Assembly: GCA_903928635.1 (NCBI GenBank) | Contig: CAIYRQ010000194.1 | Location: forward strand, 1-37,039 | DNA: 37,039 nt | Direction of reading: 5' to 3' | DNA from: an uncultured beta proteobacterium | Lineage (GTDB): Bacteria > Pseudomonadota > Gammaproteobacteria > Burkholderiales > Burkholderiaceae_C | Shown: positions 8,497 through 16,764 of the stretch, in pieces | Layout: each line of letters starts with the position of its first letter | Numbering within the stretch: position 1 is the first letter of the stretch | Program-made: the position numbers and the translations under genes | The notes under the pieces: generated by a model | Databases searched by the model: none | The model's input: only the letters and a program-made list of their open reading frames with translations | What the model was told of the DNA's origin: nothing

Positions 8497-9954
8497 ATGC
8501 ATACATTTGACGAAATGGTGGCGAAGTTGCCCTACGGCAATCTGGCCGAGAGCGCGCAGGTGCGCGAGCATTACCTTGCCTATGCCCAATGGCTCTCGCG
8601 CCAAAGCCCCGAGACCATGGCGCACCGGCGCGAAGAAGCCGAGATGATCTTTCGCCGGGTCGGCATTACCTTTGCCGTCTATGGCGAAAAAGACGAAGAC
8701 GGCGCGGGCACCGAGCGCTTAATTCCCTTTGACCTGATTCCCCGCATTATTCCGGCGCATGAGTGGAAGTCCATGGAAAAAGGCCTGGTGCAACGCGTTA
8801 CCGCGCTGAACCGGTTTATCCACGACGTTTACCACGAGCAAGACATTATTCGTGCCGGCATCGTGCCGCGCGAGCAAATTGAGCACAACGCTCAGTTCCG
8901 CAAAGAGATGGTGGGCGTGGCCGTTCCGCACCAGATTTATTCGCACATTTCAGGCATCGACATCGTGCGCGCGCCCAATGCGCAAGGGCAGGGCGAGTAC
9001 TACGTGCTCGAAGACAACCTGCGTGTGCCCAGCGGCGTGAGCTACATGCTGGAAGACCGCAAGATGATGATGCGGCTCTTTCCGGAATTGTTTAACAGCC
9101 ACCGCGTCGCGCCCATTGCCCACTACCCGGATTTGTTGCTCGAGACCCTGCGCGCCAGTTGTCCTGCCAGCACGGCAGAGCCCACGGTCGTGGTGCTGAC
9201 GCCTGGCATGTACAACAGCGCCTACTTTGAGCACGCCTTTCTGGCCCAGCAAATGGGCGTGGAGCTGGTTGAGGGGCAGGACCTGGTGGTCAAAGACAAC
9301 TTTGTCTACATGCGCACCACGCGCGGGCCGCGCCGCGTGGACGTGATTTACCGCCGGGTGGACGATGACTTTTTGGACCCCACGGTGTTCCGCCCCACGT
9401 CCACTTTGGGCTGCCCCGGTTTGCTCAATGCCTACCGCGCGGGCAATGTCACGATTTGCAACGCCGTTGGCACGGGTATTGCGGACGACAAGTCGATCTA
9501 CCCCTACGTGCCGCAAATGATCGAGTTCTACCTGGGCGAAAAACCCATTCTGAACAACGTCCCCACCTTCCAGTGCCGCAAACCGGACGATCTGGCCTAC
9601 ACCTTGGCGAACCTGAAAGACCTGGTGGTCAAGGAAGTGCATGGCGCAGGCGGCTACGGCATGCTGGTGGGCCCTGCTGCCAGCAGTACCGAAATTGAAA
9701 ACTTCCGCCAGGCCTTGCTGGCCAATCCGGGTGGCTACATCGCCCAACCCACGCTCAGCCTGTCCACCTGTCCGACTTATGTGGACAGCGGCATCGCGCC
9801 GCGCCACATCGACCTGCGGCCCTATGTGTTGAGTGGCAAAACGGTGCAAATGGTGCCCGGCGGGCTGACGCGCGTGGCCTTGCAAGAAGGCTCGCTGGTG
9901 GTGAACTCGTCGCAGGGCGGCGGCACCAAAGACACCTGGATTCTGGAGGACTAA
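8497..9954 (+). CDS. Circularly permuted ATP-grasp type 2 protein
   Basis: This 485-residue cytosolic protein matches the CP_ATPgrasp_2 family, predicted carboxylate-amine ligases that would form a peptide-like bond using ATP. Family-typical segments are YGEKDEDGAGTERLIPFD (about 68-85), LIPRIIPAHEW, YYVLEDNLRVPSGVSYMLE, VDVIYRRVDDDFLDP, VKEVHGAGGYGMLVGP and the C-terminal SSQGGGTKDTWILED. GAAGG about 9 nt before the ATG supports the start. It is followed after only 2 bp by an alpha-E protein, its usual partner. Homologous clusters often add a transglutaminase-like protease and a proteasome-like Anbu protein; neither is present here. The peptide product is unknown for most members. Confidence 0.9.
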   Translation: MHTFDEMVAKLPYGNLAESAQVREHYLAYAQWLSRQSPETMAHRREEAEMIFRRVGITFAVYGEKDEDGAGTERLIPFDLIPRIIPAHEWKSMEKGLVQRVTALNRFIHDVYHEQDIIRAGIVPREQIEHNAQFRKEMVGVAVPHQIYSHISGIDIVRAPNAQGQGEYYVLEDNLRVPSGVSYMLEDRKMMMRLFPELFNSHRVAPIAHYPDLLLETLRASCPASTAEPTVVVLTPGMYNSAYFEHAFLAQQMGVELVEGQDLVVKDNFVYMRTTRGPRRVDVIYRRVDDDFLDPTVFRPTSTLGCPGLLNAYRAGNVTICNAVGTGIADDKSIYPYVPQMIEFYLGEKPILNNVPTFQCRKPDDLAYTLANLKDLVVKEVHGAGGYGMLVGPAASSTEIENFRQALLANPGGYIAQPTLSLSTCPTYVDSGIAPRHIDLRPYVLSGKTVQMVPGGLTRVALQEGSLVVNSSQGGGTKDTWILED

Positions 9955-9956
9955 CC

Positions 9957-10913
9957 ATGCTCAGCCGCACTGCCGACCACTTGTACTGGATGTCGCGCTA
10001 TACCGAGCGCGCCGAAAACACCGCCCGCATGCTGGACGTGAACTACCAGACCGCGCTCCTGGGCCAAACCGAAGCGTCCGAAGAACGCAGCTGGCGCGGT
10101 CTGCTCAGCATCAGCGAGTTGCTGCCCGCTTACACCCAGCGGCACAAGGCGGTGCGGGCCAAAGAGGTGATGGACTTCATGGTGCGGGACGAGAGCAATC
10201 CGTCCAGCATCCTGTCCTGCCTGAGTGCCGCGCGCGAAAACGCCCGCGCGGTGCGCGGAACCTTGACCACCGAGGTGTGGGAGACGCACAACCAGACCTG
10301 GTTGGAGGTCAAGCGCATGGCGTCCAGTGACAGTTTTGAGCGCGACCCTTCCCAGTTTTTTGAATGGGTGAAATTTCGCTCGCACCTCTCACGTGGCGTA
10401 ACGGTGGGCACCATGCTGATGGACGAGTCGCTGCACTTTATGCGCCTGGGCACCTTCCTGGAGCGGGCTGACAACACGGCGCGCCTGGTGGACGTCAAGT
10501 TCCATGGCGGCGCCACCGACTTCATGGACGCCAACCCGTCCACTGAACACGAGGGCGACTTCTACCACTGGAGCGCCATATTGCGCAGCGTCTCGGCCTT
10601 TGAGATTTACCGCAAGGTCTACCGCGACGTCATCCGTCCCGAGCGGGTGGCGGAGTTGCTGATCCTGAAGGCCGACATGCCGCGCTCCTTGCATGCCTCG
10701 CTGGTGGAAGTGCTCAATAACCTGGAACGTGTGACCAGCGATCCCGAAAGCGAAACCCTGCGCCGTGCGGGCAAACTGCGTGCGCAGTTGCAATACGGAC
10801 GCATCAATGAAATTCTGGCCACCGGCCTTCACGCCTTTTTGACCCAGTTTTTGGACCGCGTCAACGATCTGGGTGTGCAGGTCAGCCGGGAGTTTTTGGT
10901 TCCGGTGACCTGA
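9957..10913 (+). CDS. Alpha-E domain-containing protein
   Basis: This 318-residue helical cytosolic protein begins MLSRTADHLYWMSRYTERAE, the diagnostic start of the alpha-E (DUF403) family, and continues with NTARMLDVNYQTAL. A second similar element, LHFMRLGTFLERADNTARLVDVK (about 159-181), indicates an internal duplication. The family is strictly associated with ATP-grasp enzymes and is thought to assist in their peptide-ligation pathway; no catalytic residues are defined. The ATG follows the ATP-grasp stop by 2 bp with GGAGG overlapping the upstream stop region, so the two are translationally coupled. Downstream lies a convergent, unrelated thioesterase, so the unit is just two genes. Confidence 0.9.
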   Translation: MLSRTADHLYWMSRYTERAENTARMLDVNYQTALLGQTEASEERSWRGLLSISELLPAYTQRHKAVRAKEVMDFMVRDESNPSSILSCLSAARENARAVRGTLTTEVWETHNQTWLEVKRMASSDSFERDPSQFFEWVKFRSHLSRGVTVGTMLMDESLHFMRLGTFLERADNTARLVDVKFHGGATDFMDANPSTEHEGDFYHWSAILRSVSAFEIYRKVYRDVIRPERVAELLILKADMPRSLHASLVEVLNNLERVTSDPESETLRRAGKLRAQLQYGRINEILATGLHAFLTQFLDRVNDLGVQVSREFLVPVT

Positions 10914-10917
10914 GTCT

Positions 10918-11469
10918 CTACGCTGCGGAGGCAGGTATTTCAAACACCAGGCAGGTGGTGGTGGCGTGGGCATACAGGCGGCCACTGGCGTCCACAATCC
11001 TGGCCTCTGCGGTGGCTAGCTGTTTGCCACAGTGCAGCACCGTTCCAATTGCCCGCAGCGGCTCATTCGAGCGCGGTGCGGAGCGCACCAGGTTGACGCT
11101 GATTTCTGCCGTCGTGTAGCCACGACCGGCCGGTAGTTTGGATTGCACCGCGCAACCCAGTGCCGAGTCCAGCAGCGCGCAATACCAGCCGCCATGCAAG
11201 GTGCCCAAGGGGTTGTAGTAGCGCACATGCGGCACGCCCTGAAAGACGGCAAGTCCGTCTCCCACTTCCATCAAGTCAAACCCCATGGTTTCGTTCAGGT
11301 GGGGGTAGGGCAGTTCGCCGGACATCATCGCCTCCAATACCTGGCGTCCCGTCTTGCCCTGAATCTGGGCTGGGTTCGCAAATCCGGGCACACCGCCGCC
11401 GTCCATAGCGCGCTGTCGAACCGCGCCTTGTGCGGCGGCCCAATCGTTGGCTTGTTGTTCAGCCGTCAT
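10918..11469 (-). CDS. PaaI-family hotdog-fold thioesterase
   Basis: This 183-residue cytosolic acyl-CoA thioesterase-like protein has the hotdog hallmark NPLGTLHGGWYCALLDSALG (about 88-107 counted from this start), in which HGG and the following Asp are the usual active-site area. It continues with TTAEISVNLVRSA and a C-terminal AHATTTCLVFEIP strand. An in-frame start 63 nt upstream exists (11532), but it would overlap the marR gene. The chosen ATG at 11469 has GGAGAAAA about 6 nt upstream, so it is preferred. It is divergent from marR across 50 bp that carries two palindromes, which makes it a probable target of that regulator. It is convergent with the alpha-E gene with a 4-bp gap. Confidence 0.85.
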   Translation of the reverse strand: MTAEQQANDWAAAQGAVRQRAMDGGGVPGFANPAQIQGKTGRQVLEAMMSGELPYPHLNETMGFDLMEVGDGLAVFQGVPHVRYYNPLGTLHGGWYCALLDSALGCAVQSKLPAGRGYTTAEISVNLVRSAPRSNEPLRAIGTVLHCGKQLATAEARIVDASGRLYAHATTTCLVFEIPASAA

Positions 11470-11485
11470 TTTTTCTCCATTTAAG

Positions 11486-11512
11486 TTGCATATGCAATTA
11501 TTGTAGATACAA
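11486..11512. promoter_or_regulatory. Paired palindromes in the thioesterase/marR divergent gap (candidate MarR operator)
   Basis: TTGCATATGCAA (11486-11497) is a perfect 12-bp palindrome. TTGTAGATACAA (11501-11512) is a palindrome broken only at its two central bases. Their centres are 15 bp apart. MarR proteins bind AT-rich palindromes of this size. The first overlaps the putative marR -35 and the second its -10 box. Confidence 0.5.
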
Positions 11513-11520
11513 TTGAAGCA
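11486..11520 (+). promoter_or_regulatory. Putative marR promoter with start at or near the ATG
   Basis: TTGCAT (11486-11491), a 16-nt spacer and TACAAT (11508-11513) form a good sigma70-like promoter. The ATG begins 6 nt after the -10, so the transcript may be leaderless. Confidence 0.45.
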
Positions 11521-11987
11521 TGAATGCGACAAAACTTTCTCTGCTTGCCGCCAAGGGCTGTACCAATCTGAAAATCCGGCAGTTCATGCGCCGTGTGTCA
11601 CAGCACTACGACGCGGAGTTAGGCCATGCGGGTTTGAAGACGACGCAATATTCATTGCTGTCCTACGTTCAAAAACTAGGCCCGGTGCGGCCCGTGGATT
11701 TGGCTGCCAGCATCAAGATGGAAGCCTCGACACTGACCCGCAATTTGCGCCCGCTTATTGATGCTGGCTGGGTTGCGATGCTGCCCGGTGCAGACGCCCG
11801 AAGCCGCTTGGTGGAGATCACCGACGCCGGGCGCGCCAAGCGCGCCGAGGCCCAACGCCATTGGCGCCAGGCGCAAAGCGCCATGAACGCATTGCTGGGC
11901 GAGGATCGCTTGGCAGCGCTGCACGGCCTGATCGACGACTACATGGAAAAACTCAAACCTCAAGCCTTGGAGACAGCCAATGACTGA
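11520..11987 (+). CDS. MarR-family transcriptional regulator
   Basis: This 155-residue dimeric winged-helix regulator has the helix-turn-helix LKTTQYSLLSYVQKLGPVRPVDLAASIKMEASTLTRNLRPLI region (about 39-81). The wing is at MLPGADARSRLVEITDAGRAKRAE (about 89-112), with the DxRxRxxxxT element of MarR proteins intact. The gene starts from a promoter that overlaps two palindromes, suggesting autorepression, and shares that gap with the divergent thioesterase. Its last 8 nt overlap the start of the MFS transporter, so the pair is probably translated together, a common drug- or aromatic-efflux arrangement. The ligand is unknown. Confidence 0.9.
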   Translation: MNATKLSLLAAKGCTNLKIRQFMRRVSQHYDAELGHAGLKTTQYSLLSYVQKLGPVRPVDLAASIKMEASTLTRNLRPLIDAGWVAMLPGADARSRLVEITDAGRAKRAEAQRHWRQAQSAMNALLGEDRLAALHGLIDDYMEKLKPQALETAND

Positions 11988-13215
11988 TTCGAAATCTCTG
12001 CGTTTTGGCCTGTGGGCGGTGCTCTTGGCCGCAGCGGGCGCATTTGCGCTCACCATGGGCGTGCGCCAATCGATGGGTCTGTTCTTGTCGCCCTTGAACA
12101 CCGCCACGGGATTGGGCGTAGGTTCCATCAGTTTGGCGTTTGCATTCGGACAGTTGTCCTGGGGTTTGACGCAGCCTTTTGCGGGCGCCATTGCTGACAA
12201 GGTGGGCGCCGGACGGGTGATTGCGTTGGGTGTGGTGTTGGTGGCGCTGGGCACCTTCATCACGCCGCTCATGAGCAGCACGCTGGGTCTTATTTTTGCC
12301 ATCGGGGTCTTGGCCGCTGGCGGCGCGGGCATGGCGGGCCCTGCGGTGTTGATGGCCGCAACGTCGCGGCTCATCGCGCCTGAGCGGCGTGGCATGGCCA
12401 CCGGCATCGTCAACGCGGGCGGGTCTTTTGGTCAGTTTGTGATGGCGCCATTGGCGGGCGCCCTGAGTGCCGGGTTGGGTTGGTCGGCGGCGATGCAAGT
12501 CCTGGGCGTTATCGTTTTGGTTGCCGTGCCCGCTGCCTTTGTCCTCAAAAATCCGGGCGTGGTGCAAACGGCTTCGGCTGCTGCTGCCCCACCCGTGAGC
12601 AGCAAAGAGGCGTTGCGCACTGCACTGGCTTATCCCGGCTTCCGACTGCTGGCCTTGGGCTTTTTTGTGTGCGGGTTCCATGTTGCCTTTTTGGGTACCC
12701 ATTTGCCCGGAGTGATTGCGGCCTGTGGCCTGCCCGCGCAGTACGCCGGTTGGTCGCTGGCTATGCTGGGTTTGTTCAACATCGTCGGCAGTTTGCTGAT
12801 GGGCTGGGCAGTGAGCCGTTGGCGCATGAAGTCGCTGCTGTCCGGCGTTTACGCCGTGCGCGCAATTGCCATCGGCCTGTTTTTGATCGCCCCCAAGACC
12901 GGAACCACCGCTTTGGTGTTCGCCGCTGTCATGGGCTTGAGCTTTTTGTCGACCGTGCCGCCCACCGCCGGACTGGTCGCCAAGTTTTTTGGCGTGAGCC
13001 ACATGGCGACCCTTTTTGGCGTGGTGATGCTCACGCACCAGATCGGTGGGTTCTTGGGCGCGTGGATGGGAGGCCGGGTGTTTGAACTGACCGGTAGCTA
13101 CGACTGGGTGTGGTACGTCGATATCGTGCTGGCCATTGGCGCCTCCTTACTGCACTTTCCGATTGAGGAGTCGCATCCCGTGCGACCCGGAACAGCGGGT
13201 CCGGTTAAGGCTTGA
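11980..13215 (+). CDS. Major facilitator superfamily transporter
   Basis: This 411-residue inner-membrane secondary transporter has about twelve hydrophobic segments in two six-helix halves with a longer loop near the middle (about 195-215). The first half contains TMGVRQSMGLFLSPL and the loop motif IADKVGAGRVIALG, a variant of the MFS D(R/K)xGRR loop 2-3 signature. The start ATG overlaps the end of marR by 8 nt, so synthesis is coupled to the regulator. The segment order resembles the OxlT/monocarboxylate-type MFS branch, but the substrate cannot be assigned. It overlaps the 3' end of the convergent lytic transglycosylase gene by 11 nt. Confidence 0.88.
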   Translation: MTDSKSLRFGLWAVLLAAAGAFALTMGVRQSMGLFLSPLNTATGLGVGSISLAFAFGQLSWGLTQPFAGAIADKVGAGRVIALGVVLVALGTFITPLMSSTLGLIFAIGVLAAGGAGMAGPAVLMAATSRLIAPERRGMATGIVNAGGSFGQFVMAPLAGALSAGLGWSAAMQVLGVIVLVAVPAAFVLKNPGVVQTASAAAAPPVSSKEALRTALAYPGFRLLALGFFVCGFHVAFLGTHLPGVIAACGLPAQYAGWSLAMLGLFNIVGSLLMGWAVSRWRMKSLLSGVYAVRAIAIGLFLIAPKTGTTALVFAAVMGLSFLSTVPPTAGLVAKFFGVSHMATLFGVVMLTHQIGGFLGAWMGGRVFELTGSYDWVWYVDIVLAIGASLLHFPIEESHPVRPGTAGPVKA

Positions 13216-14257
13216 CTTCCCGCTCCACCGCCTGCCCCAGCTCAATCACCGCCATGGCGTAAAAGCTGCTCCAGTTGTAGCGGGTGATGGTGTAGAAGTT
13301 GTCGGTGCCGGCCACGAATTGCGTGGGGCGGTCGGCGTTGGGTAGTTCGATCAGCGCCAACAATCCAGGATGCTGGTTGCCGCCGTCACCAACTGTTACG
13401 CCCTTGTCTCGCATGGCCGCAGGACTGAGGCTGGGAACAATATCGTTTTGCAGCAGACTGGGTAGATCAACCTTGAGTGCGTCAAACTGCACAGGGTAGT
13501 GCGTGGGCAGACCTGTCTTCCAATGAAACGCCGCCAGGTAATGCGCCACCGATCCAATCGCATCGGCCGGGCTGCCAAACAAATCAATTCGCCCGTCGCC
13601 ATCGAAGTCCACTGCATACTTCTGCCAGCTCGATGGCATGAACTGCGCCATGCCCAAGGCCCCGGCATAACTGCCACGCACGCTCAAGGGGTCGCGGCCT
13701 TGGGATTTACACAGGCGCAAAAACTCCTCGAGCTCTTGCAAGAAGTAGGCAGAACGCTGTGCGGCCCTGGGGTGGGCGGCAGGAAAGTCAAAGGCCAGTG
13801 TGCTGAGCGCATCGATAGTGCGGTAGCCGCCCATTTGTTTGCCGTAAATCGTCTCGATGCCCAAAATTCCAACGATGGTGGCGGCACTCACACCCGTTTC
13901 ACGCTCAGCGCGCGCCAGGGTGGCGGCGTTGTGCTGCCAAAAGCGCACGCCCGCTGCAATGCGGGTGGGCTCCACGACGCGGCTGCGGTACAGCGTCCAG
14001 TCCCGCGCAGCCGTTGCCTGGCCCGGTGTGACCGCTTTGATGACGCCAGGCATGCGCCTGGCTTTGCCGATCACGCTGCGCACCCAGCCCGCTCGCATGT
14101 TCATGCGCTGCGCCATGGCGGTGGCCTCGGCCATCGCGGCGGGGTTATTTTTGTAGCTGACATTGGCATCTGTCGCAGGGCGTTTGGCAGCGCTGGCTTG
14201 GCCGCCGGATAAAAGCAGGCAACAGAGAAAGGCAATGTTGACGAGTCGGAGGGTCAA
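13205..14257 (-). CDS. MltB-type lytic murein transglycosylase
   Basis: This exported enzyme cleaves peptidoglycan glycan strands to 1,6-anhydroMurNAc products. The SLT_2 domain carries IVGILGIETIYGKQMGGYRT, with the Glu in GIET as the catalytic acid. AGALGMAQFMPSSWQKYAVD and the EF-hand-like DFDGDGRIDL loop seen in MltB follow. The start is uncertain. The frame is open to 14422, but residues before this point look non-coding. A TTG at 14257 gives a clean signal peptide (LRLVNIAFLCCLLLSGGQASA), and a GTG at 14308 with GGAAGG close upstream is the main alternative. No lipobox is evident, so the product is probably soluble and periplasmic. About 350 residues is the normal family length. Confidence 0.85.
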   Translation of the reverse strand: MTLRLVNIAFLCCLLLSGGQASAAKRPATDANVSYKNNPAAMAEATAMAQRMNMRAGWVRSVIGKARRMPGVIKAVTPGQATAARDWTLYRSRVVEPTRIAAGVRFWQHNAATLARAERETGVSAATIVGILGIETIYGKQMGGYRTIDALSTLAFDFPAAHPRAAQRSAYFLQELEEFLRLCKSQGRDPLSVRGSYAGALGMAQFMPSSWQKYAVDFDGDGRIDLFGSPADAIGSVAHYLAAFHWKTGLPTHYPVQFDALKVDLPSLLQNDIVPSLSPAAMRDKGVTVGDGGNQHPGLLALIELPNADRPTQFVAGTDNFYTITRYNWSSFYAMAVIELGQAVEREVKP

Positions 14258-14433
14258 GGGGCGTGAACAATAAAGCCGTAGAAAACCACCGCAGTCGTGA
14301 TGGCGCACCCCCTTCCCACCGGGAGCCGCGTGGTAAGCTAAATCGCATCCTTGGCTCGCGGCAAAAGCGTGGGTTGGGGCAGTGAGCGACCATACCCGAA
14401 AACCAGCGCACTTCGCGCGCAAGCGTACCGTCC

Positions 14434-15387
14434 ATGCACAAAACCGGCTACTACTTTCATCCCATCTTTCGCAAGCACGAGATGGGCGAGGGCCATCCCG
14501 AGTGCCCAGAGCGGCTTGACGCCATCAATGACTGGCTTCTGGCCACCGGGGTGTTGGATGCCTTGCACCAGTACCAGGCACCTGCGGCGCCGATCACCGA
14601 TATAGAGCTGGCCCACGGTCGCATGCACATTGCGTCGATTCGCGGTTTGACCGATGGTTTGCGCGACGAGATTGAGGCCGGTGGCCCGACCCATGCCCAA
14701 ATTGACCCCGACACCAGCCTGAACGTGCACACCTGGGACGCCGCCTTGTGCGCCGCCGGTGCGGCACTGGCAGCCACCGACGCGGTGATGGCCGGCGAGT
14801 TGGAAAATGCGTTTTGCGCGGTGCGCCCGCCCGGCCACCATGCGTGCCATGACAAGGCCATGGGGTTTTGCTTTTTTAACAATGTGGCGATCGCGGCACG
14901 CTATGCGCTGGAGCGCCATGGACTGCAACGGGTGGCTATCATCGATTTTGATGTGCACCACGGCAACGGCACCGAGGACATCGTGGCGGGTGACCCGCGC
15001 ATCCTGATGGCGAGTTTTTTTCAACACCCGTTCTACCCCTATGGTGGCGCGCAATCTGACGCCCCCAATTTGGTCAACGTTCCATTGCCCGCCTATTCCA
15101 AGGGCGACGCAGTGCGCGCCGCGGTGCAAGAGCACTGGCTGCCGCGCCTGGAGGCCTTTGCGCCTGAGATGGTGTTTATCAGTGCCGGGTTTGACGCCCA
15201 CCGCGAAGACGAGATGGGACAAATGGGCTTGGTTGAGGCGGACTATGCATGGATGACCGAGCAGATCAAGGCCGTGGCGGCGCGCCACGCTAAAGGGCGC
15301 ATAGTGTCCTGCCTGGAAGGCGGCTACCACCTGGACGCCTTGGCGCGCAGTGTGGCGGCGCACATCAGGGTGCTGGCCGATGTCTAG
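14434..15387 (+). CDS. Histone deacetylase family protein (acetoin utilization / polyamine deacetylase type)
   Basis: This 317-residue cytosolic zinc amidohydrolase of the arginase/deacetylase fold probably removes an acetyl group from a small molecule (polyamine or similar) or a protein lysine. All catalytic elements are visible: RPPGHHA with H135/H136, DFDVHHGNGTED with D173 and H175 as zinc ligands, SAGFDAH with D254 as the third ligand, and LEGGY with the transition-state Tyr298. The opening GHPECPERLDAI is typical of class II-like bacterial HDACs. It is divergent from the transglycosylase, and its last 8 nt overlap the start of the MscS gene. The physiological substrate is not deducible. 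Confidence 0.92.
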   Translation: MHKTGYYFHPIFRKHEMGEGHPECPERLDAINDWLLATGVLDALHQYQAPAAPITDIELAHGRMHIASIRGLTDGLRDEIEAGGPTHAQIDPDTSLNVHTWDAALCAAGAALAATDAVMAGELENAFCAVRPPGHHACHDKAMGFCFFNNVAIAARYALERHGLQRVAIIDFDVHHGNGTEDIVAGDPRILMASFFQHPFYPYGGAQSDAPNLVNVPLPAYSKGDAVRAAVQEHWLPRLEAFAPEMVFISAGFDAHREDEMGQMGLVEADYAWMTEQIKAVAARHAKGRIVSCLEGGYHLDALARSVAAHIRVLADV

Positions 15388-16681
15388 CACGCACACCCGT
15401 ATTCCCCAGCCGATTGATGACTTTGAGGGCTGGCTAACGGCCTTTTCTCAACCCACCGTTGCATTGGAGTTGGCTTCCCTTGCGCTCTGTGCACTGGTGG
15501 CCTGGGGCTTGGTGCGCATGCTGCGCCAGGCGGTGGGACGCGATGACCGCTCGGTCATGTTCGGGCGCAAAGACATTGACGGCGTGCTGTTCCCCGCGCT
15601 TTTGCTGTGTCTGGGCTATGGCGCGCGTGAGGTGCTGGACCGCTACATCAATGTCGCGGTTTTGGACGTCGGCGTTCCGGCGCTGATTGCACTCGTGGCC
15701 ATTCGCACCGGTGTCAAGGTGCTGCAAATTGTGTTTTCTCAGTCGCGCTGGGCACGCGCCCTGGAGCAGACGATTTCCTGGTTGGCCTGGCTGGTGATGG
15801 TCTTGTGGGTGAGCGGCCTGCTGCCCGCAATATTGAATGCGCTGGACCAGATCGGCTGGAGCGTGGGCAATACCCATTTGTCGGTGCGCAAGATCGTGGA
15901 GGGACTGCTCACTGCCAGCGTGGTGCTGATATTGACCTTGTGGATGTCGGCCGGCATTGAGGCGCGCTTGCTGCGGTCTGCCACGGGCGACGAACTGTCC
16001 TTGCGCAAGGCGGTCAGTAATGCTTCTCGTGCCTTGTTGTTGTTTGTGGGATTGATGGTCGCACTGTCGGCGGTTGGCATTGATTTGACGGCGCTGTCGG
16101 TGCTCGGTGGCGCTTTGGGCGTCGGCATTGGTTTTGGCTTGCAAAAGGTGGCCGCCAATTACGTCAGCGGCTTTGTCATCCTGACCGAGCGCAATTTGCG
16201 CATAGGGGACTATGTGCGGGTGGAGAATTTCGAGGGCAAGATCACGGAAATCAATGCGCGCTATACGGTCGTGCGCGCGCCCACAGGTCGTGAGTCGATA
16301 GTTCCCAATGAGATGCTGATCAGCACCCGGGTCGAGAACCTGTCCCTGGCCGACGCTGTGGTGGCCCAAAGCACGCAGGTGCAAGTCGTCTATGACAGCG
16401 ATCCGCAACAGGTCATTGAGGCGCTGATTGCCGCCGCGAACGCGCAAGTACGCGTATTGAAAGACCCGTCACCGTCGGTACAGTTGTCTCAGTTTGCGGC
16501 TGAGGGCATGGAATTCACCCTGCTGTACTGGATTAACGACCCCAACCTTGGTCAGGGCAATTTGCGTTCGGATGTCAATCTGGCTATTTTGCACAAGCTG
16601 CGCCAGCGCGGCATTGCCTTGGCCGCCCCGCCCCGTGCCGCGACTGTGCCGGGAAGCGTGAACCTTGCGCCGCTGGTTTAA
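15380..16681 (+). CDS. MscS-family mechanosensitive ion channel
   Basis: This 433-residue inner-membrane channel should open under membrane tension to release osmolytes. Several hydrophobic segments precede a classic MscS core. The pore helix region GGALGVGIGFGLQKVAANYVSG is rich in Gly/Ala and followed by LTERNLRIGDYVRVENFEG, the start of the beta domain; the alpha/beta cytosolic cage follows. The frame is open upstream to 15350, but the ATG at 15380 overlapping the deacetylase stop by 8 nt gives the natural start MSSTHTRIPQ. The operon partner is the HDAC-family gene. The C-terminal 20 residues are a Pro/Ala-rich tail. Confidence 0.92.
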   Translation: MSSTHTRIPQPIDDFEGWLTAFSQPTVALELASLALCALVAWGLVRMLRQAVGRDDRSVMFGRKDIDGVLFPALLLCLGYGAREVLDRYINVAVLDVGVPALIALVAIRTGVKVLQIVFSQSRWARALEQTISWLAWLVMVLWVSGLLPAILNALDQIGWSVGNTHLSVRKIVEGLLTASVVLILTLWMSAGIEARLLRSATGDELSLRKAVSNASRALLLFVGLMVALSAVGIDLTALSVLGGALGVGIGFGLQKVAANYVSGFVILTERNLRIGDYVRVENFEGKITEINARYTVVRAPTGRESIVPNEMLISTRVENLSLADAVVAQSTQVQVVYDSDPQQVIEALIAAANAQVRVLKDPSPSVQLSQFAAEGMEFTLLYWINDPNLGQGNLRSDVNLAILHKLRQRGIALAAPPRAATVPGSVNLAPLV

Positions 16682-16708
16682 AGGCTGGCGATGGACCCGA
16701 AAAAACCG

Positions 16709-16721
16709 TACACTTGTGTAT
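16709..16721. promoter_or_regulatory. Palindromic motif TACACTTGTGTAT (copy 1 of candidate TetR operator)
   Basis: TACAC and GTGTA arms flank a central TT, 44 bp before the first gene of the sulfatase cluster. It matches the motif at 22763-22775 (TGCACTAGTGTAT) in 11 of 13 positions with the same dyad centre. It is therefore a candidate site for the TetR regulator encoded at 22050-22670. Confidence 0.5.
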
Positions 16722-16764
16722 TGAATGCCGTGCACGGCGAGAATTTAATGAAAGTTGATTGGCT

